Assembly: GCA_020635255.1 (NCBI GenBank)
Contig: JACKAC010000001.1
Span: forward strand, 1,341,501-1,405,500
From: Ignavibacteriales bacterium
GTDB taxonomy: Bacteria; Bacteroidota; Ignavibacteria; Tepidaquicellales; Tepidaquicellaceae
DNA: 64,000 bases
Direction: 5' to 3'
Below are positions 37,228-45,900 of the stretch, piece by piece. Position 1 is the first letter of the stretch. Every line of letters starts with the position of its first letter. The position numbers and the translations under genes were made by a program. The notes under the pieces are model-generated. The model was not told where the DNA came from, ran no database searches, and saw only the letters and a program-made list of their open reading frames with translations.

Positions 37228-38487
37228 ATGAGCATTCAGAAGCCAAAAGGCACATATGACATTCTCCCGGATGAAGCCCGAAAAAGACAGTTTATTTTCA
37301 GGGAGATAAGGATAATACTGGATAGGTATAACTACTCAGAGATCCTTACTCCGGCATTCGAAAAAACGGAGCTTTTTGTGCGTGGAATTGGTGAGGAAAC
37401 CGATATTGTTTCTAAGGAAATGTACACCTTCAATGAAGGCGAATTCACTCTACGCCCCGAAATGACGGCTCCGGTTATCCGCTCATATCTAGAGAACAGC
37501 CTCTACAACGAGTCCCCTCTTAAAAAGCTTTATTATATATGTAATATGTTTCGCCGGGAGCGGCCGCAGAAAGGCAGGTACAGAGAATTCTGGCAATTCG
37601 GCGTGGAAGCCATAGGAAGTTCGGATTTCCTCATGGATGCAGAGATCATTGCAATTTCCATGGAGATACTTAAGCATTTTGGTATCAAAAACCTCGTTAC
37701 AAAGGTGAACACCATCGGTTCAGTTAAGGAAAGGGCAAATTTCCTTGCAAAATTACAGGAATATATGAATAAATACAAGAGCGAGCTTTCGCTCGACAGC
37801 CAGAGAAGGCTTGAAAAGAACCCTTTACGCTTACTGGACACCAAAAATGAAAAAGAGATAGAGATATTACAGGAAGCGCCAATTCTTTACGATTATCTCG
37901 AACAGGAAACGAAGGATAATTTTAAAAAACTCCTGCTTTCTCTCGATTCTTTAAAAATAAGGTATGAGGTAGATCATAGCCTTGTAAGAGGGTTCGATTA
38001 TTATACCGCGACAACATTTGAGGTCTTATCGGATTCGTTAGGCGCGCAAAATGCCATCCTGGGAGGTGGTAGATATGACCTTCTCGTCGAGCAATTAGGA
38101 GGAAAACCCACTCCGGCTATTGGATTTGCCTGCGGAATAGAAAGGCTTATGATGATGATGGATTCGGAAGCTGACGGCGGTTATATATACCCCGATGAAA
38201 ACAGGTTAATGTTATATATTGCTACATATGGTGATGAAGCTAAAGAGAAGGCTATCGGCATTTTACAGCAGCTGCGGGATAAAGGTTACAAATGCGACAC
38301 TGATTTTTTATCAAGAAGTATTAAGTCGCAAATGAAGGAGGCAAATCGGCTTAACGCAGAGTATGTTATAGTACTTGGAGAGAATGAGTTAAAGGAAAAT
38401 AAGGCAATAATTAAGAGGATGGCTGATGGAGCAGAAGCAAATATTGGATTGAGTACGGAAGAGATCATTAATAATCTAAACACCTGA
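37228..38487 (+). CDS. hisS: Histidyl-tRNA synthetase
   Basis: This 419-residue class II synthetase has motif 2 (MFRRERPQKGRYREFWQFGVE, about 108-128). The histidine-binding signature is LVRGFDYYTATTFEV (about 250-264), followed by GGRYDLLVEQLGG and motif 3 (AIGFACGIERLMM). The C-terminal anticodon-binding domain starts near 330. The length is normal for bacterial HisRS. The next gene starts 1 base after its stop. Confidence 0.97.
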   Translation: MSIQKPKGTYDILPDEARKRQFIFREIRIILDRYNYSEILTPAFEKTELFVRGIGEETDIVSKEMYTFNEGEFTLRPEMTAPVIRSYLENSLYNESPLKKLYYICNMFRRERPQKGRYREFWQFGVEAIGSSDFLMDAEIIAISMEILKHFGIKNLVTKVNTIGSVKERANFLAKLQEYMNKYKSELSLDSQRRLEKNPLRLLDTKNEKEIEILQEAPILYDYLEQETKDNFKKLLLSLDSLKIRYEVDHSLVRGFDYYTATTFEVLSDSLGAQNAILGGGRYDLLVEQLGGKPTPAIGFACGIERLMMMMDSEADGGYIYPDENRLMLYIATYGDEAKEKAIGILQQLRDKGYKCDTDFLSRSIKSQMKEANRLNAEYVIVLGENELKENKAIIKRMADGAEANIGLSTEEIINNLNT

Positions 38488-38488
38488 T

Positions 38489-38914
38489 ATGAGAACCAAG
38501 CAGGTCAGACCGGATACACTGGAATTTGAATTTGAACTGTACATCTCCCGGGAATTCGACCCGACGAGGAAAGAAGAGTTCATACTATTCGACTTCCGTA
38601 CAGTGAAAGTGTTCGAGAACTTCACTTATAAGATAAACGTGGATGCGAGCGCTGATGCGGACGCAAAAGTGCTTGAATTTAACGTAGAAGGCCTTTCGGC
38701 TCCCGTTATTTCTCTCTCACGAAGCGGTACGGCTCAATATGCATACAGGTTCTACGAGTTCAAACAGACAGAATATACTTTGAATTTATACAAACAGAAA
38801 AGCGATAAAAACCTGTTCAAGTTCAAAATACTCAAGCACGAGATAAAGATCACCCGCCAGCCAAAGAACAAATTCATCAAAGTTATCCCCCAACGTGTAT
38901 CCGAAGCTGATTGA
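38489..38914 (+). CDS. Conserved hypothetical protein between hisS and lgt
   Basis: The 141-residue soluble protein is rich in beta strands and charged residues (FEFELYISREFDPTRKEEFILFDFRTVKVFENFTYKINVD) and has no signal peptide or recognised motif. It starts 1 base after hisS and overlaps lgt by 20 bases, so it is certainly in the same transcript. I do not recognise the family. Confidence 0.65.
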   Translation: MRTKQVRPDTLEFEFELYISREFDPTRKEEFILFDFRTVKVFENFTYKINVDASADADAKVLEFNVEGLSAPVISLSRSGTAQYAYRFYEFKQTEYTLNLYKQKSDKNLFKFKILKHEIKITRQPKNKFIKVIPQRVSEAD

Positions 38915-39692
38915 AATAGGTCCTGTACCGATATACAGCTATGGGCTCATGCTGGGAATAGCATTCCTGGTGGGCAGTGTAATACTCCGCCGAGAACTGG
39001 TACGAAAGCACCTCGACGAAAACCTTGCTATCAATATTACATTTATTTCACTCGTAGCCGGAATAGTCGGTTCGAAACTATTTTACATAATAGAAGAATG
39101 GAATTTCGGTGACGTTCCGCTGTCTTCACTCCTAAAAAGCGACGTACTCTTCTCCCCTTCCGGGCTGACATTCTATGGAGGATTGATATTATCCATAGTT
39201 GTTCTGATAATATTCTGCAAAGCAAAAAAGCTCAAAGTACTTGAGATATTTGACTGTATGGCACCGGCAGCTGCGCTGGCATACGGAATAGCGCGAATAG
39301 GATGTCATTTATCGGGAGACGGAGATTACGGTATAAGGGTAAACGGCACAATGTGGGAATTCATCGGTTACAGCTACGCAAATGGAACAGTCCCGACTCC
39401 ACCCGGCGTACTGGTACATCCCACTTCGATATATGAATTTGTTATCGGTATCGGCATTTTTCTCTATTTGTGGAATTATCAAAAAAACTCAAAATTCAAC
39501 GGTGATGTGTTCTTCCGTTACCTGGTATTAAGCGGTATTGCAAGGTTATTCATAGAGATCATAAGGTTAAATCCAAGAATTATTTTCGAATTATCCCAGG
39601 CACAGATAATATCGATAATTATGATAGTTTTAGGAGTAGTGATGCTGATAATTCTGTCAAAAAACACAACTAAAAAGGGACAGACAGCCTGA
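38895..39692 (+). CDS. lgt: Prolipoprotein diacylglyceryl transferase
   Basis: The 265-residue membrane protein starts at GTG (38895) inside the previous gene. MYPKLIEIGPVPIYSYGLMLGIAFLVG is the typical Lgt N-terminus, and seven hydrophobic helices follow. The Lgt signature region reads ALAYGIARIGCHLSGDGDYG, and the later VHPTSIYEF matches the conserved HPTQLYE motif. It attaches diacylglycerol to the lipobox cysteine, and several lipoproteins in this window are its likely substrates. Confidence 0.93.
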   Translation: MYPKLIEIGPVPIYSYGLMLGIAFLVGSVILRRELVRKHLDENLAINITFISLVAGIVGSKLFYIIEEWNFGDVPLSSLLKSDVLFSPSGLTFYGGLILSIVVLIIFCKAKKLKVLEIFDCMAPAAALAYGIARIGCHLSGDGDYGIRVNGTMWEFIGYSYANGTVPTPPGVLVHPTSIYEFVIGIGIFLYLWNYQKNSKFNGDVFFRYLVLSGIARLFIEIIRLNPRIIFELSQAQIISIIMIVLGVVMLIILSKNTTKKGQTA

Positions 39693-39700
39693 AAATCTTC

Positions 39701-39733
39701 CTTGTAAATTACAAGCAATACTCGTAAATTACA
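39701..39733 (+). promoter_or_regulatory. Paired direct repeats upstream of rpmH
   Basis: CTTGTAAATTACA (39701-39713) and CTCGTAAATTACA (39721-39733) are near-identical 13-mers exactly 20 bp apart (about two helical turns). They lie between lgt and rpmH, ending 37 bases before the rpmH start. The first copy is also part of a short palindrome (CTTGTAAATTACAAG). This looks like a two-site operator or activator site, but the regulator is unknown. Confidence 0.4.
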
Positions 39734-39769
39734 CATTTACTAAAAATTAGATTTTAAAATACAGTATAT

Positions 39770-39931
39770 ATGAAAAGAACATTCCAGCCAAGCGTAAGAA
39801 AAAGGAAGAATAAGCACGGATTCAGGGAAAGAATGTCTACGAAGAACGGCAGAAAAGTACTGGCAAGAAGAAGAGCTAAGGGACGCAAGAAGCTTACAGT
39901 AAGCGACGAATTTGTAAGAAGGACTGATTAA
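39770..39931 (+). CDS. rpmH: 50S ribosomal protein L34
   Basis: The 53-residue protein reads MKRTFQPSVRKRKNKHGFR, then RMSTKNGRKVLARRRAKGRKKL, which is the full L34 signature, with a short C-terminal tail (TVSDEFVRRTD). It is a structural protein of the large ribosomal subunit. It heads the classical rpmH-rnpA-yidD-yidC cluster. Confidence 0.97.
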   Translation: MKRTFQPSVRKRKNKHGFRERMSTKNGRKVLARRRAKGRKKLTVSDEFVRRTD

Positions 39932-39961
39932 CCCGCATAATAAACGGGTAAAATTATTATT

Positions 39962-40446
39962 ATGGCTAATAACGAGACAAACGGCACCCGGCGCAAACTA
40001 GAACTTAAGAAAACACAGATACTCCGCGGATTCGATGCTTACAAAAGAGTTTTAGAGAACTCTCGCATTTTTTCGACCGATCTTTTATTAGGCTATCTGA
40101 ATACAGAAAATTTAGATGAAGTTTCAAGCCCACTTACTACAAAGGATACAGCCCCAAGAGAGCTGACAAACCTTGTCAAAGTGGGCTTTATTATTTCCAA
40201 GAAAAAGGTAAAGAAAGCTACGATGCGAAACTACGGAAAGCGTTTGATGAAGGAAGCATACAGGCTAAACGGAGATTTTTTTTTAACCTTTCCGGTACCG
40301 GCAATATAAACATTATCTTTTCTTTTTCGTCTAACGGAATAGAAAAACTGGCGGAAAAGAACATTAACTTTGAAGATCTTAAAGACGAAATGAAGATCCT
40401 CCTCAGTAAGATCTTAAAAAGCATCGGCACCCAGAATATACAATGA
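39962..40446 (+). CDS. rnpA: Ribonuclease P protein component, frame split at a T9 run
   Basis: The first frame (39962-40309) gives LRGFDAYKRVLENSRIF and VGFIISKKKVKKATMRNYGKRLMKEAYRLN, the RnpA RNA-binding core. It then loses frame at nine consecutive Ts (40276-40284) and ends at 40309. Reading on in the next frame gives NINIIFSFSSNGIEKLA...NFEDLKDEMKILLSKILKS, the normal RnpA C-terminus, stopping at 40446 with yidD starting inside the stop (ATGA). One extra T would restore a 161-residue protein. The choice between slippage, true mutation and a homopolymer sequencing error is open. Confidence 0.85.
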
Positions 40447-40700
40447 CATATATACTAATTTTTTTCATACGACTTTATCAGAAATTCATTTCACCTTTCC
40501 TGCCTAAATCATGCAGGTATTACCCTACTTGTTCGGAGTATTTTATTATTGCTCTTAAAGAGCGGGGCTTTTTTGTGGGATTCGGGCTGGGTGTATGGAG
40601 AATACTCCGGTGCAACCCGTTCGTTGAGGGAGGATTCGACCCGGTGCCGCACAAACATCATCATCATAAATCAACAGAGAAAACAGTAGTAAATGGATAA
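40443..40700 (+). CDS. yidD: Membrane protein insertion efficiency factor YidD
   Basis: The 85-residue protein has IRLYQKFISPFLPKSCRYYPTCSEYFIIAL, then RILRCNPFVEGGFDPVP, the full YidD motif set with its cysteines and amphipathic N-terminal helix. It is found at the inner membrane, where it assists YidC. The start overlaps the rnpA stop and its end overlaps the yidC start by 8 bases, so all are co-translated. A His-rich tail (HKHHHHK) follows the core. Confidence 0.95.
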   Translation: MTYILIFFIRLYQKFISPFLPKSCRYYPTCSEYFIIALKERGFFVGFGLGVWRILRCNPFVEGGFDPVPHKHHHHKSTEKTVVNG

Positions 40701-42615
40701 ACGGTCTATATTAGGTTTTGTATTAATTGCAGTGATATTAATGGCGTGGCTTTATTGGTCAAATTCACTGCAGAACGATAAAAACCCGCAGAACAAGGTT
40801 GACACGACATCACAGGTTCAACAAACACCCGATACAAGTAAGCAACAACAACCGCCCGCAGATACAACAAAGAATACATCGGATACAACAAGCATTTCCG
40901 ATTCATCCAAACAAGTTACCGAGCTTGTACAGGAATATGGAGCAATTCTTTACAGCAACTCCTCGAAGTATGCCCAGCAAACGGGCGGTACACCGGAAAA
41001 GATAATCACCATAGAGAACAGTAAAGTATCGATGGAGTTCAGCAATTACGGCGGAACAATACGAAAGTTTATCACTAAGGACTTTAAAACATGGAACGGT
41101 GAGCCGGTACAGCTCGTTGACTGGAAATCAGGCAAGGAACTGCACATGCTTTTCACTTCCAAAGACGGCAGGACCATAAGCACCGAACAGCTGGTATTCA
41201 ACAGCGATTATCCCGAATGGGAAACAGTAAACGTACAGGATAAACAGAATTACCAGCTCAAGTATTCACTCTTTGTAAATGGTGACAGTACTCAAAAGAT
41301 CGTTAAAATTTATACTTTTAAGCCGGATTCTTATGAGTTCGACGTTTCGTTCGAGCTGTATAATTCGGACAAATTTATAACAGGTTCTAAATACCAGATA
41401 GTTTGGGGATCCTCCCTCAACCTTACGGAGTACAGGAGTGACGATGAAGCCAACTTCGCTGAAGCATTTGCTTACATGGGCGGAGAACTGGTTACATTTA
41501 ATGCTGATGATTTTGATAAGGTAAAGACAGAGGACCTCAACGGAAATACGGATTATGTAAGTTCTAGAAATAAATACTTTGGTGTATTCCTTATACCCAG
41601 TGGACCGGATGGAAGAAAAGGCGATGGTGCATATCTTTCAGGTAATAAGTTTCACCTCCCAGACGAAGGATTGAGAGAAGAATATTCTATCGCAGTCAAG
41701 ATGGATATTAAAAATGACCAGATGGATAAGTCAGATTTTATTGTTCTTTTGACACCTCTTGATTACCAGATACTGAAGTCGTATGACATGGATCTACAGC
41801 TCACGATGAGGTTTGCGCTTGATTTTATTGTAAGACCGATTGCCCAGTATTTCATAATACCAATTTTTAATTTTATCCATTCGTTCGTACCCAACTATGG
41901 CTTTGTAATCATCATCTTCGCATTCTTAATGAAGATACTGCTGAACCCGCTGACAAAGTCACAGACTGAATCTATGAAAAAGATGGGACAACTGAGCCCT
42001 AAGATGCAGGCTATCCGCGAGAAGTATAAGGATAACGCAATGAAACAGAATGAAGAGATAATGAAGTTGTATAAAGAGGAGAAGATTAATCCGGCTGGTG
42101 GCTGTCTGCCGATGCTCTTACAGCTCCCAATATTATACGCATTATTTGGCGTGTTCAGATCCACTATTGAATTAAGACAACAGCCATTTATACTTTGGAT
42201 ACACGATCTCGCCTCTCCGGATGTGATATTCACATTACCATTTAAGATTCCTCTATTTGGAATCAGCCAGGTATCCGGACTTGCACTTCTGATGGGTATA
42301 ACTATGTTCGTGCAGCAAAAGATGACTGTGACCGATCCGAAGCAAAAAGCTATGGTGTATGTCTTCCCGGTATTTCTGACTTTATTGTTCTTCAGCTTCC
42401 CGGCTGGACTTAACCTTTATTACTTTACCTTTAACCTATTATCGATTGCTCAGCAGATATATAAGAATAAATTCGGTAAAGAAGAGGATCCGAAAGATAA
42501 AAAGCCGGGTATTATGAGTAAGCTATGGAATAACGTTAAAGAGCAAATGCCAAAGCTTCCTGATGCTGAAGAAATGCGAAAAATACAGCAGGGCAGAAAG
42601 CCTAAAAGAAGATAA
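40693..42615 (+). CDS. yidC: Membrane protein insertase YidC
   Basis: This 640-residue protein has one N-terminal helix (about 6-22), then a Thr/Gln/Ser-rich linker and a large periplasmic beta-sandwich domain (about 90-370). The five-helix core follows, with the cytoplasmic coiled-coil SMKKMGQLSPKMQAIREKYKDNAMKQNEEIMKLYKEE and INPAGGCLPMLLQLPILYALF. A Lys/Arg-rich tail ends the protein. It inserts membrane proteins and assists the Sec translocon. Confidence 0.97.
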   Translation: MDKRSILGFVLIAVILMAWLYWSNSLQNDKNPQNKVDTTSQVQQTPDTSKQQQPPADTTKNTSDTTSISDSSKQVTELVQEYGAILYSNSSKYAQQTGGTPEKIITIENSKVSMEFSNYGGTIRKFITKDFKTWNGEPVQLVDWKSGKELHMLFTSKDGRTISTEQLVFNSDYPEWETVNVQDKQNYQLKYSLFVNGDSTQKIVKIYTFKPDSYEFDVSFELYNSDKFITGSKYQIVWGSSLNLTEYRSDDEANFAEAFAYMGGELVTFNADDFDKVKTEDLNGNTDYVSSRNKYFGVFLIPSGPDGRKGDGAYLSGNKFHLPDEGLREEYSIAVKMDIKNDQMDKSDFIVLLTPLDYQILKSYDMDLQLTMRFALDFIVRPIAQYFIIPIFNFIHSFVPNYGFVIIIFAFLMKILLNPLTKSQTESMKKMGQLSPKMQAIREKYKDNAMKQNEEIMKLYKEEKINPAGGCLPMLLQLPILYALFGVFRSTIELRQQPFILWIHDLASPDVIFTLPFKIPLFGISQVSGLALLMGITMFVQQKMTVTDPKQKAMVYVFPVFLTLLFFSFPAGLNLYYFTFNLLSIAQQIYKNKFGKEEDPKDKKPGIMSKLWNNVKEQMPKLPDAEEMRKIQQGRKPKRR

Positions 42616-42636
42616 TTCGTTCAGTTATATTCGGAT

Positions 42637-43620
42637 ATGGATAACATACCGAAAGAGACAGATGCTCCAAAAATACTCATAGTTCAGATCGGAAAACTGG
42701 GTGACATGATACTTACTACTCCCCTGTTTTCCAATCTGAAACTCCTTTATCCAAATTGCGAAATACATGTCCTCGCCAGCCAACTGAATTACGAAATTCC
42801 ACTTTACCATAAAGACGTCCAAAACACTCATATATATATAAAAGGCTCACTGCGGACGATTCCGTTATTGATGAGATTGCGGCAGAATAGATTCGATTAT
42901 TGGATAGATACGAAGGTAGAATACTCAAGAACTTCAAGAACTCTTGTCCGTTATGCAAAGCCGATACGATCCCTCGGTTATAACAATGATGATAACCTCT
43001 TCGACATCGACCTGACTGAATACAAGATCGGCAATCATGCTGTTGAAATAAATCTTACACCACTAAAGGTTCTTGCGCCTTTTTTTACAATTGAGAGTAA
43101 ACGCCCAACTTTATTCATACCCGGCAAAGCAAAGGAGAAAGTAAAACCATTCCTGAATGAAATACCCGGAAAGAAAACTCTTCTGAATATCTCCGCCGGA
43201 AAAACAAATAGGATCTGGGGCAGAGAAAAATGGAAAAAACTGCTGGAGCTTTTTAATGAGGACGATGAATGGAGCATAATAATAAACGCATACGGGTATG
43301 ATGACAAAGAAGTTGCTAAAATACTTATCGAACAGGTCAAAAACAAAAATATCTATTGGTATTCAGGCGAATATATGGAAATTGCAGAAATTGTAAAATA
43401 TTGTAATGCCGTAATATCTGCTGATACATCTATTGTACATATGGCATCAGCTTTTAATGTACCCGTTGTGGATATGTTTACTAATGTAAAGTGGAATATC
43501 GAGAGATTTGCTCCCCTCTCTGATAAAAGCGAGATAATTGTATCGGAAGATAAGGACTCCCTTAAAACAATAACGCCCGAAATGGTATTCCGGGCGTTCG
43601 AAGAATTGAAAATATCTTAG
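42637..43620 (+). CDS. Glycosyltransferase family 9 (heptosyltransferase-like)
   Basis: The 327-residue GT-B protein has the N-terminal ILIVQIGKLGDMILTTPLFSNLKLLYPNCEIHVL, then NISAGKTNRIWGREKW and the C-terminal sugar-nucleotide motif AVISADTSIVHMASAFNVPVVDMF. These are marks of the ADP-heptose:LPS heptosyltransferase family. It likely adds a core or O-antigen sugar. Its last bases hold a hairpin that may end ssrA transcription from the other strand, and its stop codon abuts the 3' end of ssrA. Confidence 0.88.
   Translation: MDNIPKETDAPKILIVQIGKLGDMILTTPLFSNLKLLYPNCEIHVLASQLNYEIPLYHKDVQNTHIYIKGSLRTIPLLMRLRQNRFDYWIDTKVEYSRTSRTLVRYAKPIRSLGYNNDDNLFDIDLTEYKIGNHAVEINLTPLKVLAPFFTIESKRPTLFIPGKAKEKVKPFLNEIPGKKTLLNISAGKTNRIWGREKWKKLLELFNEDDEWSIIINAYGYDDKEVAKILIEQVKNKNIYWYSGEYMEIAEIVKYCNAVISADTSIVHMASAFNVPVVDMFTNVKWNIERFAPLSDKSEIIVSEDKDSLKTITPEMVFRAFEELKIS
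43562..43598 (-). terminator. Probable ssrA terminator inside the GT9 coding region
   Basis: AACGCCCG (43572-43579 on the plus strand) pairs with CGGGCGTT (43591-43598). On the minus strand the hairpin starts 22 bases past the mature 3' end of ssrA and is followed by ATTGTTTT. The T tract is imperfect, so this is a moderate call. Confidence 0.5.
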
Positions 43621-43975
43621 TGGAAATGCCGAGAGTCGAACTCGGGTCCGAAGTGAAGCCAATTAAAACCTCTACATGAATATCCTGCCATTGAATCTTA
43701 CAATGCTTTGCCCGGCAGGCGAACCGCCGCATTGCCAGTCCGTTTATCTTGCTTAAGTTACCGGACACTCACTTAAGCCAGCCTATCTATTTTGACACCT
43801 TATCCCTATCCAATAGGCGGAGACGTGGGTAAGATGAAGCTGATTATTTTATTAAGCAGCTAAAGCGTAATTGTTATTATCGCCAATTATGATTGTTCCG
43901 CCGTTTAATGTGTCTGCGGAGAACACAGCATGCAGTTTTAATCCTCTTTCACCCCGTCGAAACCGTTGCATTCCC
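43621..43975 (-). ncRNA. ssrA: tmRNA
   Basis: The 355-nt RNA has a 5' end GGGAATGCAACGGTTTCGACGGGG (written as two parts here: GGGAATGC then AACGGTTTCGACGGGG) and a 3' end with the T-arm sequence GAGTTCGACTCTCGGCATTTCC. GGGAATG pairs with CATTTCC to close the tRNA-like domain, with discriminator A at 43621. CCA is not encoded. The tag frame runs from a GCA resume codon at 43917 to a TAA at 43854-43852, giving a 21-residue tag that begins ADTLNGG and ends DNNNYALAA, the usual degradation signal type. It rescues stalled ribosomes with SmpB. Confidence 0.95.
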
Positions 43976-44069
43976 ATAATCGAAAATATATTATATAATC
44001 GGCTTATTTGATATATTTTAAAAGAACTTAGATCAAACATTTAAAACAATACGTAGCTAATGTTAGTTC

Positions 44070-44441
44070 CTATGAGGTCTTTATGTTAGAAGAAGTTTTT
44101 ACATTTGGTGTATTCTCTTCTTCTTTAATTACCTCTTCCTCTACAGCCGAAGTATGTGTATCTGCCAGCACAGCTTTTTTCTTGAAATTACCCCCGTATA
44201 AAACACCAACAGGAATTATAACACAGTACCCGATAACCAAAAGTATCGGAGAAAGTACAGTTGCCATAAATCCGTCTACTGTACGGTCGGATGCCATTAA
44301 CATGTATCCTATAATAATAACCACAATACCCAGCCCTATAATGCTGTAATTCATTGTGTTGAGAGAAAGATGTAAATGTTCCTCTTTTTTGCTCTTTTTA
44401 CTTTTCAGCTTTTGTAAATTCGATGATTTTACTTTAGCCAT
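44070..44441 (-). CDS. Small two-helix membrane protein, DUF3098-like
   Basis: The 123-residue protein has a basic cytoplasmic N-terminus and two hydrophobic helices (about 33-50 and 60-80). The stretch YSIIGLGIVVIIIGYMLMASD resembles the DUF3098 signature of Bacteroidota. A charged C-terminal tail rich in Glu/Thr follows. It starts 2 bases after the dipeptidase stop, so the two are co-transcribed. The function is unknown. Confidence 0.65.
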   Translation of the reverse strand: MAKVKSSNLQKLKSKKSKKEEHLHLSLNTMNYSIIGLGIVVIIIGYMLMASDRTVDGFMATVLSPILLVIGYCVIIPVGVLYGGNFKKKAVLADTHTSAVEEEVIKEEENTPNVKTSSNIKTS

Positions 44442-44443
44442 GA

Positions 44444-45820
44444 TTATTTATTAATTTTTGACAATTCGTCGTAATAGTAAGATATGGTTTTTATTCCCTT
44501 ATAGAAATTCCTTAAATCAAAATTTTCATTCGGAGAATGTGTATTTTCTGTCGGTAATCCAAACCCTAGCAATATCGTAGGTGCTCCAAGGAGGGTCTGA
44601 AAGGTCTCTACAACCGGAATAGAGCCGCCTTCGCGCATAAATATGGGGTCTTTTCCGTAGGCTTTCTTCATCGCAGTAACTGCAGCTTTCATTGCTTCCG
44701 TATCAATCGGTGTAAGCGCAGGTTTAGCGTGATGCATTCCCTTTACTTCTACCTTCATTGTCTTTGGAGTAATACTCATAACATAATCTGTAAATTGCTT
44801 TTCAACTTTTAGCGGATCCTGATCGGCAACCAGCCTCATTGAGATCTTCGCCCCGGCTTTTGACGGGAGGACTGTCTTTGCACCTTCACCCTGGAAACCG
44901 CCCCATATACCATTACAGTCAAGTGTCGGTCTTGCAGAATCTCTTTCAAGTGTCGAGTAGCCCTCTTCACCGAAGACTTCTTCTATATCAAGATCTTTTT
45001 TGTATCCTTCCTCGTCAAAGGGTAACTTAGTATATTCTTCTCTTTCTGCGGAAGTCAGCTCAAGCACGTCATCATAAAATCCGGGGATCTGTATCTTTCC
45101 TTTATCGTCCTTTAATTTACAGATTATATGTGCAAGGGCATTAATAGGATTATCTACAGCACCTCCGAAACTTCCTGAATGCAGGTCACGATTAGGACCA
45201 GTGAGCCTTACTTCCATATAACATAATCCCCTTAATGCATAACATATTGATGGATGTTCTTCGCTATGCATCGACGTATCGGACACAAGTACATAGTCAC
45301 ACTTCAGCAGATCCTTGTTATCCTTTATGAACTGGTCGAGATGCTCACTGCCGATCTCTTCTTCCCCTTCCGATATAACTTTAACGTTGACCGGAAGTTT
45401 TCCATGCGTTTTGAGATGAGACTGGATGCTTTTTATGTGTATAAAGAATTGTCCTTTATCATCTGTTGCACCCCGCGCATATATCTTGTCCCCCTTTATT
45501 ATTGGTTCAAAAGGCGGGTTAGTCCAAAGATCAAGCGGGTCTACAGGCTGTACGTCATAGTGTCCGTAAACAAGAACCGTCGGGGCATCATCCCCTGCGT
45601 GAAGCCAATCTCCGTAAACTACGGGGTGACCGGGTGTTTCAAATATTTTGACGTTTTCAAGTCCCGCTTCCTCCATTTTAGACTTAACGAATTCAGCAGC
45701 TTTTTTGACGTCACCTTTGTTTTCAGGATTTGTACTAATAGAAGGTATTCTCAAGAACTCCATAAGCTCATTAAGAAATACATCCTTGTTATCGTCTATG
45801 TATTTAATAGTATCTTCCAT
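44444..45820 (-). CDS. M20-family dipeptidase
   Basis: The 458-residue di-zinc exopeptidase starts at the ATG at 45820; the TTG at 45823 is less likely. It has the M20 motifs VLVYGHYDVQPVDP (zinc His and Asp), ARGATDDKGQF (bridging Asp), SEGEEEIGSEHL (catalytic Glu pair) and the later LGFGLPTENTHSPNE (zinc His), with a lid dimerisation domain between about 190 and 330. It is probably a cytoplasmic di- or tripeptidase of the carnosine/Cys-Gly type. A palindromic hairpin lies just upstream of the start. Confidence 0.92.
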   Translation of the reverse strand: MEDTIKYIDDNKDVFLNELMEFLRIPSISTNPENKGDVKKAAEFVKSKMEEAGLENVKIFETPGHPVVYGDWLHAGDDAPTVLVYGHYDVQPVDPLDLWTNPPFEPIIKGDKIYARGATDDKGQFFIHIKSIQSHLKTHGKLPVNVKVISEGEEEIGSEHLDQFIKDNKDLLKCDYVLVSDTSMHSEEHPSICYALRGLCYMEVRLTGPNRDLHSGSFGGAVDNPINALAHIICKLKDDKGKIQIPGFYDDVLELTSAEREEYTKLPFDEEGYKKDLDIEEVFGEEGYSTLERDSARPTLDCNGIWGGFQGEGAKTVLPSKAGAKISMRLVADQDPLKVEKQFTDYVMSITPKTMKVEVKGMHHAKPALTPIDTEAMKAAVTAMKKAYGKDPIFMREGGSIPVVETFQTLLGAPTILLGFGLPTENTHSPNENFDLRNFYKGIKTISYYYDELSKINK

Positions 45821-45821
45821 C

Positions 45822-45854
45822 AATAAAAATGCGATTATATTAATATAATCGCAT
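45822..45854 (-). terminator. Perfect 26-bp palindrome, terminator-like, just before the dipeptidase gene
   Basis: Arms ATGCGATTATATT/AATATAATCGCAT (45829-45854) are followed on the minus strand by TTTTTATTG. It would end the TonB-PstS-TPR transcript about 47 bases after the TPR gene stop, but it also lies only 8 bases before the dipeptidase ATG, so it may affect expression of that gene. Confidence 0.65.
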
Positions 45855-45900
45855 AATTTAGTTATTTATTATCAAATATTAAACTAAAATCAGAATGACA

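Noticed and set aside
45254..45826. 190-codon frame on the plus strand opposite the dipeptidase gene
   Set aside because: Shadow of a clear M20 peptidase gene; the translation has no family motif and is biased as expected for an antisense frame.
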